DNA of 64,000 bases from Rhodosorus marinus. Lineage: Eukaryota; Rhodophyta; Stylonematophyceae; Stylonematales; Stylonemataceae. How positions within the stretch are numbered: position 1 is the first letter of the stretch; each line of letters opens with the position of its first letter. The stretch lies in contig JAMWBK010000004.1 in assembly GCA_029953675.1 (NCBI GenBank), forward strand, positions 2,294,001 through 2,358,000, read 5' to 3'. The notes beneath the pieces were generated by a model, which was not told the origin of the DNA, ran no database searches, and saw only the letters and a program-made list of their open reading frames with translations. The translations under genes and the position numbers were made by a program. Below, piece after piece: positions 55,620-64,000 of this stretch.

Positions 55620-58554
55620 CTAAAAATTCCGCACCACCAAAAACAAAAAGCCATCTGTTGAGCGAACTACAGACGACACAACAAAGAAAAGGGAGAATTA
55701 ACAACACACAATCTCATGTTTGAAACCTTCCCAGCCAACACCCACCTCTTCACCTACAGAGCTCATAGTGTCAAACAAAGGAGAAACACAAAACAAACCA
55801 AAATTCACGTGCCTGATCCAAACTAATCTAAACTATAAATATTCGTCTTTTCACATGCATCCAAAAGACCTCCCTCCTCACCTACAAACCAGTCCAGCAA
55901 ACCTACAGACTCTCTCTGTCTCTCTCTATCTCTGTCTCTCTCTCTCTCTATCTCTCTGTCTCTCTGTCTCTCTCTATCTCTCTCTCCACCCTTTCATATC
56001 TCTCCAGAAACCAACACCAGCCTCCCGAAACCCCGACAACATCTTGCGGAATTTCTCAGCGGCTACCCGTGTTCGAGAGCGGACCATCAAATAAATAAAT
56101 AAAAACAGCCATCCCCTTATCCCCTTACTACTTCGAAACTGTCCATCCCACACACGCCCAAACCTCTTCCTTACACTTTCAGCCGACACACCCCCCCTTT
56201 TCTTTTGACCGACTGAAGGATTTGACCCTCCATAATATTTCTTAATTATACAAAAAGACATATGTTCACTCACTTTTGCATGAAAATTGAAAACCGGTTT
56301 ACTACCCTACCCCGTCGGCATAAAGCAACTTCTGAATCTACGCAGTTGTGCGGGAAAGAACGAATATAGGTATTTGGATGCAATCGCAACCAATCATGCT
56401 CCAAGGAATTTCGATATACAATCATTTAAGTATAATGATTGAATTCGTATTTTCTTTTAATTTATTATATTCTATATGGGACGCGGTAAGACGATTTCGG
56501 CATTTATTATTCGTTTTTCTTGTTTTCTTTTTTTTGGGGAGGGGGTGGGGGGTGGTTGGGCTGACTCCCTCTCTGCTTCCTTCCGTTGGGGAGGGAGATG
56601 GTGGGGAAAGGGGCCGTCTCCTAGAGAAGAGTTGTGCTGACTTAAAGCGTGACATCGTAATGTTGGCTTGTGCGCTTCTGACGGGCACTATCGCGAGCAC
56701 GAGTGGCGAGGGTGAGGGCGAAAGGGTTCCAGTGCTTCCTAAGAATCACGGTTTCTTTTGGGTGCCGACTTCTATCGAACTGTTGGAGGCCCTGGTTTTC
56801 GCTCTCGGACTGAAGCAGGGATCATCCACAGCTTTGGATGATGTGCCTCACTCTTCTCAGGTAGATGATTGAGGGGCTTGGTCCTCGCAGGGAGGTCGTC
56901 TCGAAGTCTCCAGACAGCTCGACTGTGCTTCTATGACTACTCCAACATGAATATGTGCAAGACGCACTACCACTGTTCCGAACCAAAAACATAATACCAC
57001 CCGATGTTGCTCAACAACGGCTCACACCGTGCCCCAGTAAACCACACTCTCCTCCACATATACACCCATCATATCTCAGCTCCCTCATGATGCATTTCTT
57101 CATCGCTACACGACCACATTCCAACCTGAGTTATTTTTTGTCCAGAAGAGGCAGAGCCTCATCAGCAAAAAATCGATTGGCCCAAAGCATACGAGCCTCA
57201 CTTCAAGAGATGGGTTAACAACCTGTTCACAAGGGCAATAATACCATTCCCTCCCACTCCTCCCACTCCCCCCCCTCCCCGTGTCCATCTCTTCCCAGTT
57301 CCAAAACTTACCAGCCCCTTTCGCTGTTCCATCCAATCATCAGAGAATACCTTACCTACCGCGATCGTCTGATTGGACATCGAGTAAGATTAGTATCTCT
57401 TACCAAAAAAAGAGGAGGAATCAACTTCACCATCAGATAAACTTTAAAAAACAACTTAAAAAGGAAAACAAGCATTTGGGTTTGACAACCACGTACCGTC
57501 CTGGCCCCCCCCTTCTAGCAAGTCCAAATCCACCCATTTATTGAATACCAAAACAAATCACTGCGTACTGATGTTTTAAGCAATTGAATATCTCAACCCC
57601 CTCGAAAAAGAATTTCCAGATCTTTCCACGGCCTAACCCCTACATCCATCAACGATTATTCCCGCAAAAAGTTGTTTTTCGGTTCTTTATTCGTCTATTT
57701 CTGGGCGTTTAATCATTCCACCCCCCTCGTACAGCGTATCTTTCGACGTTGAACGTGTAAGGAGGCGTCATCCGTCAAGGATAGTCAAATCTATCATAAA
57801 ATTATTGGTAAAAGGATACTATTCGATTTGGTAAATGGGGTTTGGTAAAAATGTTTTTCGGATATTTTAGGGGCTGTCGAGTTTTCTATCACATTCCTTC
57901 TCGCTTCGGAAAAAGGTTCTCTCACAGGAGCTGGTTTTGCATTCGTTTAAGGGAATCCTAGTTGGGGTAATGGGTGGAGGGGTTGGGAGGGTTGGGGAGG
58001 GTTTGGTCTTGGAGAAGCCGAAACGAGGAATTTTATGAGGTCTGGAAGAAGACGATTAACGTGATTTTCGGTTTTTTCGTAGACCAGTTCGTTCTTCCTT
58101 GGCTCCTGCTGTGGGTTTTGTTTTCCTGTTCGGCGTGGGCGTTGGTGGGAAAAGGGGGCAGCAGGTCGCGCCTTTGTGAGGGTGCTGTACTGTACATTGG
58201 ATGTGGTGAGGAACTGAGAAACTATCTCATTTTTGGATGCTTCTGACGGGTTTCCTCTGTGCGCTTTTGTGCGGCGGGGTGAAGACGGGAGAGCATAGTG
58301 GTGGTTTGTTCATGGTAAGATGTGTTCGAGGCATGAGGTCGTTGGCCGAGGGAGGAGATCTTTGTGGAAATTGCCAGGGAGTTCGGATGTGGTGAGGAAT
58401 GTATAAACGAGGTTTTTTTCTGTTAAGGAGGTGAGGGAGGGGGTTTGAAGTTGTGGAGCGTTAATTGCAATCTTCGGGACGAGCGGGTGAGGTTTTTTTT
58501 ATTGGCAGGTTGCTTGCCAGGTTGTAATTGGTGTTGTTATCGATTTGTACAAAG
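55620..58554. other. Intergenic, 2.9 kb, no supported gene
   Basis: Should contain the first exon of the chorismate mutase gene and the 5' region of the SAP30-like gene. A plus-strand frame at 56660-56872 (MLACALLTGTIASTSGEGEG ...) could encode about 70 residues but has no homology cue. The rest is low-complexity. Confidence 0.45.
55910..55986. repeat. Imperfect (CT)n microsatellite
   Basis: About 77 bases of TCTC interrupted by TG and TA dinucleotides, upstream of the chorismate mutase exons. Confidence 0.92.
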
Positions 58555-59519
58555 ATGTCAGGTCAGGAGGGACTAGCCAGTGTTGCTAGGGTGGCTGGAA
58601 AGCAAGAGAGTATGCTCCATGGAAGTCAACTGGGTACTCCTGGAAGCAGCATGTCCGGTGGGGCAAGTGATCAATTTGGGACTGTAGAGTCCCCTGTAAA
58701 AAGTAGCGCTGGTCATGGTTCCTCTCCATCGGGCCAACATGTTGATGCGCTGCTGCCAAAACAGACCGTGGTCACTATTGTTGGAAACAACAGGACAAAA
58801 AGGTAGCTAGTAGCCGCCAATTAAGGCCATTCCTATTCGGAGGTCCTGATTTGGCACTTCTTGGAGCCCTCGTTGCCTGGAGTGGTGGTAGAAACTGACC
58901 GCTCCTTTGCGTTCACCTCTTGCTCCGATATGCAGTGACCTCATTGGAAGGCAGGGAGTTGTAAAAGGCGCTCAAACTCTGGGTGGCTGGCATGAAGTGC
59001 TTCTTGAGGTGAGTATGGCGCACATTTTTTTCCCGGTCCTGTATTTCTACTGACCATTCGTCCTTCTGTACTCTTGCCCAACAGCATGGAGGCCTTGTGA
59101 GAGTGCAAAGGAATGCGCTCAGAGTTATTTCGATGCCGGTCGTCAGCACTATACCACAGATGGTGGCTCCACTGGGGCTCACAAGCCCAGATAGAGGGAA
59201 CTTGATGACTAGCGAAACTGGGAAGGGCAAATCCAGTCATAGTCCCGGAGGATCGTCGAAGAAAAGAGGGGGAAGTAGCATACATCCCTCGCCTGTGAAA
59301 ATAGACAAGCTCGACCTCTCATCGTTGCGCCGGTATAGAAATGTATTTAACTTGAAGCTGAGGAAGGACTGTACTCGAGAGGAGTTGGTGTTCGCTGTTC
59401 GGAAGCATTTCTCTAAAACAACAGTGAACGAACATGAAGTCATTGTAAATTTCGTGAGAAGACTGTCCAAGAAGTACGGACAGATACAGCTCGGGAATGG
59501 AACGAAACAGGCGCTGTAG
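58555..59519 (+). CDS. SAP30-like subunit of a Sin3-histone deacetylase complex
   Basis: Three exons, 58555-58802, 58936-59008 and 59085-59519, give 251 residues. The N-terminus is Ser/Gly-rich. The middle (TVVTIVGNNRTKR|SDLIGR, then QGVVKGAQTLGGWHEVLLEH and LVRVQRNALRVIS) resembles the N-terminal domain of plant SAP30-like proteins. The C-terminus, KIDKLDLSSLRRYRNVFNLK ... ELVFAVRKHFSKTTVNEHEV, matches the SAP30 Sin3-binding domain. In other eukaryotes SAP30 bridges Sin3 and other components of the co-repressor complex in the nucleus. All junctions are GT-AG with consistent phase. Confidence 0.87.
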
Positions 59520-59927
59520 GCCAGGCCTTTGAAGAGCTTCTCCTGTCAGACGCCTTGCGTGAGTACTCCCCGACTGCGGGATTGTGAAGGGTCAGGTATT
59601 GCACAGAATAGTGCTTAAATGGCTTGCGATACCGTGTTGCACGGCTGAAGCAAGGCATTGGTCAGTTGGTAAATAGATTCAGCAAGGTTTTTCTATGTAT
59701 TTGAGGTCGGTCCTGTGGTTAATAGTTTGGTGGCCAAAACATAGCCTGCTGGTCAGCCAGAACCGAAATTCTCTTTGAATCAAAATCGCTTAATTAATTG
59801 TGTATCCTTAAACAAGTAGTTCTTAGTAAACAAAACAAGAGTACCTCTATGTCTACATTTATAACGAAAAGGTTCCTCGCGGCTCGACAAGCTCCGCACG
59901 CACGATCGCCGTCGAGCGGCCACCTTC
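59520..59927. other. Convergent intergenic spacer
   Basis: 408 bp between the SAP30-like stop and the ORC4 stop. No coding signal. Confidence 0.6.
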
Positions 59928-61321
59928 CTAGTCGGGAGTAATGAAAGATCCACCCCAGGCTCTCAGAGTTGCATTTACGCCTTCATGTCTCTCCATTGCC
60001 GCCTTGATATCGTGCAAAGTGACCGTCAGTTGAGTTCCTTCCGATCCGCTCTCGAGCACCTCAGCATCAAGCAGCTGCGTCCACGCCTTGTGTGCCAATC
60101 GCTTGGAAACTATCCCGCCGCCACCCAGCGCTCCACTCTCATCCAATAAGTTAGCATTTGTCTTGGCCCTGAGACGACCCTCTCCGATATTCATCGAGGC
60201 GTACTCTTCGTATACATTGGAGAAGCTGTAGTTGTCAATGCCCTTCCTCATCACAAGACGCCGATATGAGATAAGCAAGGCAATCTCCAAGGTAGAAAGA
60301 CCGAGTAGAACCTTTAGGCAGGATAATCGTAGAGTCGAACAGTTGTTTTTGTCAGATAGTCCGGAACGAAGCTATGAAATGCTGCTGTGTACCTCTTCAA
60401 CGACATCTCCAAGCACAAGATATGGCGAGCTTGCTGCTAAATCCTGCCCATCATATGCTGCTCGCATCAGGATTGTGCCCATTACTCTGTCGATCTTCAG
60501 CTGGTCATCAATTTTCTGTCGATTAGCTTTCGTTGATCGATAAGCAACGTTCTTCTGCGCAAGTAGGCTTTCAACCTGTAGGACGAAGTGGGAGCTGAGT
60601 GTGGTCCCGTTTACGATTAAAGTTACTGTGTGAGCTTCACTGCACCTCACCTCGTCGACATCGGATGGCCTCGGGACTACAAGGACTCTTTCTGAGAATC
60701 TACTCCTCACGCGCTTCTCGAGCAAGTCAGCCGCATCAATTCGGATTGAGGTGCCGATTAGGACTATCCCCACATCCGAACCTTGAGCAAGGTTGAAGAG
60801 CGAGTACAGAAATGCTTGCTTCGGGCGTAGCGCGAAAAGCTCAAAGTCTTCCAGTATGATTACATACGTTTGAGAATTTTTCGCGCCTTCCGAGATCGCC
60901 TTGGCACTAATTTCGAAGAGTCTTGGAATGGTCGCGTTCAGGACTTGAGTTCCGCCAACTCCAAGCTGATGCACAAGAGAAGCATAGGCTTGACGATCGT
61001 CATTTGACTGCAGCAGACCTCGAAGATGAACTACTACCGGATTGCTTTCCAGTCTCTGAAACCAGCACCATGGCAAGCAAGAAGGGGCAAACACAAGTTC
61101 ATTAGCGAAATATCGATCTGGTCCTTCCAACAATCGTGAAACGGTGAGAGGAATCCACAAACCTCTATCACATTTTTCACGATCGCAGATTTACCACTTC
61201 CACGGGGACCAATCAACAATAGTGAACTGCTGCTCTCAGATCTCCGTGACGTCTCTATGTACAGTAGAATCTCATCGACCAGTTCATTAGCAGCCTTGGT
61301 CAAACAGTTTGCAGTAGCCAT
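59928..61321 (-). CDS. ORC4: Origin recognition complex subunit 4
   Basis: Three exons, 61321-61163, 61055-60393 and 60311-59928, give 401 residues with phase-0 junctions. The AAA+ ATPase core has Walker A LLLIGPRGSGKSAIVKN and a Walker B-like VIILEDFELFA. ORC4-specific blocks follow: FLYSLFNLAQGSDVGIVLIG, DAADLLEKRVRSRFSERVLV and the winged-helix lead GLSTLEIALLISYRRL. The Walker B acidic pair reads ED where human ORC4 has DE, so ATP hydrolysis cannot be assumed; in other species ORC4 mainly supplies an arginine finger (the LEKRVRSRFS region) to ORC1. Length is close to the human protein. Confidence 0.93.
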
Positions 61322-62155
61322 CGTATCTGAGCAGCCTCGCTCATAGAGAACCGCAGTCCCTCATTACGCGGATAAGTGAAGCGTGAATTCCCGGTCCAGT
61401 TTTCGCTTCAGATGACATCACCAGGTGACAGCTCTCAAGGTTGTACTGGTAGGATAGGAAGTGATAGCTACTCGATTCAGTTCGGAAGCTGTCTTAGCAG
61501 GCCCAGAGCGGCCAGAGATTACAGTGTACACCATCTAGCATCTTGTGAGCCTTGCTCAGCACACAACTTTAAACTGAACTTTGTCTTCCATCCTCGTGAC
61601 CAAATAATGCACGTGGATCGGCGTGCTAGGAGGGGTACTTCTGTTTTTTATCTGCGAGCGGAAAACGAAGGATGGAGTTCTTAGCGGCCCGCACGAATCC
61701 TGCCGGGTCAAGCCAAAACTCTGAAGTGGCCGATTCTAGTGTCCCCACCTACATGCAGTACTTCCTTAAAGCTAGTTCCTGTACTACCGAATCTTCCTTC
61801 AGCCTCCGTATGAAGAGCCTGGCTAGTCCTACAATGCGTATTCAAAGCATAGATAGATCAAGGCAAGCGCACCAAGGGCAAGCGAGACTGAGCTCAGTGC
61901 AAAGTGTTCTCTTCAGTTCGTACGCCACAGTCGCGTTCCGAAGCGTTCCGCACCATTTTCTTCCGGGAGCGTAGAGTAAATCACACTGGAGCACTAGGGT
62001 AGGGAGGGGCAGTGTAATTCTGTTGCAATTGCGGTTTGAGCTCCGGAAGCTCAAGTTATGTTTCATACGGCTGAAACATGGCGATGGTTGTTTACCCCCT
62101 TGCACCAAGTCCTGCTAGTTGATTCTCTCGTCGGTCTGACGAACGTGAAGGCCGG
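61322..62155. other. Intergenic between divergent ORC4 and JmjC genes
   Basis: Short frames at 61376-61974 have no recognisable motif. Should hold both promoters. Confidence 0.5.
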
Positions 62156-63115
62156 ATGGAAGTTTGCGAAGTTTGTGGAGTGCTCGTAAGCACGTCAACG
62201 GCGAAGGGCATAAAGCAGCATCTCAGATCAAAACCTCATAAGGATGCCTTGAGGCATGGGAGAAAGGAGGTCGAGAAGAAGGTCGCTGTTTCCTGTCAGC
62301 TACACGGCTTTGAGGATGCTGGCATGAATGAGCTTCCAGTAGTCCATCCGAGGGAGCTTGAGCCTGTGGAGAGTAGCTTTTTGGATCCAGACGGGTTTGT
62401 GGTCTGTTTGCCACCCCGTCTTGTGCAGAACCCGAAAAAGCACATGAGCTCAGGGTATCCGTTCCTGACCTTGAAAGCCTTGCCCCACAGCCGGGAAGAT
62501 CGGGTCATAGACCTTGATATCGGCCAAGTAGTTGAGACTTGCTGCTGTGCTGGTGGTAGGAGACTTCCGAATGTGGATATTAACGGCGAAAACATCTGCG
62601 TGAAATCGCACCCGGAGGCTCTCACGCTTCTCCGGTCAGCTATAGATGAGAAGAGGCCATTCTGGGCTTCTGTCCAAGCCGATAGCGAGGTAGCTCACCC
62701 AGAGTGGTGGCCGGCGGATAGGATGGTTCCAACTTATACCAACATTCTCATCACGCAGGGAGAGACTTGTGGAATTGGAATGCACATTGATGTGGATCAC
62801 TACGCAAACTCGGGACCAGTCATCGACACCTACCTGACGATCATCAAAGGTTCGAAGCAGGTTCTAATGTTCCCTCCCAATGGGTCCAAGGAACACGAGC
62901 AGATTGGCTCTAGCAGTCTCCCCAAGCTGCTGACCAAGGACCAGCTAGAGAGGATCGTGGAAGGCAACGGATACTTCTTCACGCTGAGCGCCGATCCGCG
63001 ACCAAGGACCCTGTTCATACCTCGGGCATGGCACCACTGGCTAGTGTCCACTTCTTCAGAATCTATTGCCTTCACGTCTTCCGTGTATAGACGAAGTCCT
63101 GATAGCGCTGTCTAG
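62156..63115 (+). CDS. C2H2 zinc finger - JmjC (cupin-8) protein
   Basis: A single exon of 319 residues from the ATG at 62156. The first 28 residues are a zinc finger of the C-x2-C-x14-H-x5-H type (C4, C7, H22, H28), like those of dsRNA/U1-type fingers. The rest is a JmjC/cupin-8 fold: the iron-binding HxD is H210-I-D212 (GIGMHIDVDHYANSG), the beta-strand GSKQVLMFPPNG carries a likely 2-oxoglutarate Lys, and the distal His is H293 or H294 (IPRAWHHWLV). A 2-oxoglutarate/Fe(II) dioxygenase is inferred, possibly a protein hydroxylase like JMJD-type enzymes, since histone-demethylase accessory domains are absent. Confidence 0.85.
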   Translation: MEVCEVCGVLVSTSTAKGIKQHLRSKPHKDALRHGRKEVEKKVAVSCQLHGFEDAGMNELPVVHPRELEPVESSFLDPDGFVVCLPPRLVQNPKKHMSSGYPFLTLKALPHSREDRVIDLDIGQVVETCCCAGGRRLPNVDINGENICVKSHPEALTLLRSAIDEKRPFWASVQADSEVAHPEWWPADRMVPTYTNILITQGETCGIGMHIDVDHYANSGPVIDTYLTIIKGSKQVLMFPPNGSKEHEQIGSSSLPKLLTKDQLERIVEGNGYFFTLSADPRPRTLFIPRAWHHWLVSTSSESIAFTSSVYRRSPDSAV

Positions 63116-64000
63116 CTCGAGAATCTTAGAGACCGTGGCCTGCAGCCCCACGATGCTGACTACTAAAAACTTACAGCATGTTCCAATGAGAAAAGGCATC
63201 GAACAAGGCGATTCAAAAGATGTCCACCAACTAACATTAGAGCATTAGTGGTGAGTTCGTCCCACTTCCACATCGGTTGATGAACCCGGATCGTCCAGAC
63301 AAAGCATATGTCATCTCGAGCTCATGATACCCCTCCAATCTCCAAGCCACGACGTCGCTCGCTGTCATCTGTGAGCAAGACTTAGAAGTTACACCGAACT
63401 CACCCGTGGTCGTTTGTACAGGTTGAGCCGCAGTATCGTGATGCCTTTGGAGTTCAGAACGCCGGAAAGCCTTGACCAAGTATTGCTCCAAAAGCTCTGA
63501 ATGTAATGACACACAAACAAGAACAGATCGAGAACATCCTTCCCTTCCACTGTGGGGAGATACAGTTCCAGTTTGGGACTGGAAATGTATCTCCCAACAG
63601 TGGATTCCTCCCCCCCCCGGTGGACTTAATGTGAAATTTTTGCCACGTTTTTCTACTATTTTTCTTTTCTCTCAACCGAGGAGCAAGCGTCGATTGGTCC
63701 AAGGGTTGTACCTTCAAAGGACCATTAACCCCCCTTCTAAAACAAAAATGTATTCATGAAATAAACGGATGACTAGATTTCTATTTACAGAAACCATATA
63801 CTGGGTACAATAACCGTAAACGTAAGGACATTCTTAAAAGAGACGGGACGGGGGTTGGGCGCGGGAAGTTGCCGATCTGTTTAATTTCCAATGTTTTTCT
63901 CTAAACTAAATTTTTCATGTGCGGACGACATGATCTGTACTCAGGATCATCTAAAATCCGATGGGACTGCTCTAATTTTATAATAATAAGAGACGGTTCT
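63116..64000. other. Intergenic to window end, with a hairpin
   Basis: No coding signal recognised. AT-rich near 63750-64000. Contains the inverted repeat at 63546-63604. Confidence 0.5.
63546..63604. repeat. 27-bp imperfect inverted repeat (short-loop hairpin)
   Basis: The left arm 63546-63572 (TCCACTGTGGGGAGATACAG...) and the right arm 63578-63604 match at 25 of 27 positions with a 5-nt loop TTGGG. Mismatches fall opposite two A residues. The size fits a small-RNA precursor stem or a folded-back element. Confidence 0.9.

Overview
This is a stretch of nuclear chromosome from a photosynthetic eukaryote, most likely an alga. Genes lie on both strands and are not in operons. Many have GT-AG introns, mostly 49 to about 150 bases; other genes are a single exon. 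The conserved proteins are eukaryotic (TRAPPC10, seipin, UPF1, VPS33, Rab7, SPT5, ORC4, SAP30-like, ADP/ATP carrier). The plastid is implied by a CRTISO-type carotenoid isomerase and a two-S1-domain protein with a leader. A compact red-algal genome would fit, but that is an inference and the lineage is not proven.

Layout. 0-8 kb: two related SRPBCC (START-like) genes with identical intron positions flank a poorly recognised minus-strand gene that ends in a membrane helix; then a hypothetical gene. 8-16 kb: a weak minus-strand gene, an alpha/beta-hydrolase that has lost its nucleophile, and the nine-exon TRAPPC10 gene. 15.7-16.6 kb: a degenerate minisatellite and a fresh 101-bp tandem duplication. 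16.8-24 kb: an unrecognised spliced gene convergent with seipin, then CRTISO and the S1 protein. 24-30 kb: a hypothetical gene, a 34-bp hairpin and a bZIP-PAS-like regulator in otherwise empty DNA. 29.7-40 kb: UPF1, a MidA/NDUFAF7-like methyltransferase, a UBL-WLM-UBA-UBA protease and an unknown protein. 40-49 kb: VPS33, two unrecognised genes, the ADP/ATP carrier and Rab7. 50-55.6 kb: SPT5 with a decapeptide C-terminal repeat, a small basic-tailed gene and a one-domain chorismate mutase. 58.5-64 kb: SAP30-like, ORC4, a zinc-finger-JmjC protein and a second hairpin.

Functionally this is mostly a housekeeping region: membrane traffic (TRAPPC10, VPS33, Rab7), lipid droplets (seipin), mRNA decay (UPF1), transcription and chromatin (SPT5, SAP30-like, bZIP, JmjC), replication (ORC4), plastid pigments and translation (CRTISO, S1 protein), shikimate-derived amino acids (chorismate mutase) and mitochondrial exchange (ADP/ATP carrier). 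I saw no mobile-element genes, CRISPR, tRNA or rRNA. Exon limits were placed by reading splice signals and checking that phases and lengths agree; where they did not agree I say so. No previously undescribed multi-gene system is evident. The best leads are the two miRNA-precursor-like hairpins, the catalytically dead hydrolase, the duplicated SRPBCC genes and the bZIP-PAS-like protein.
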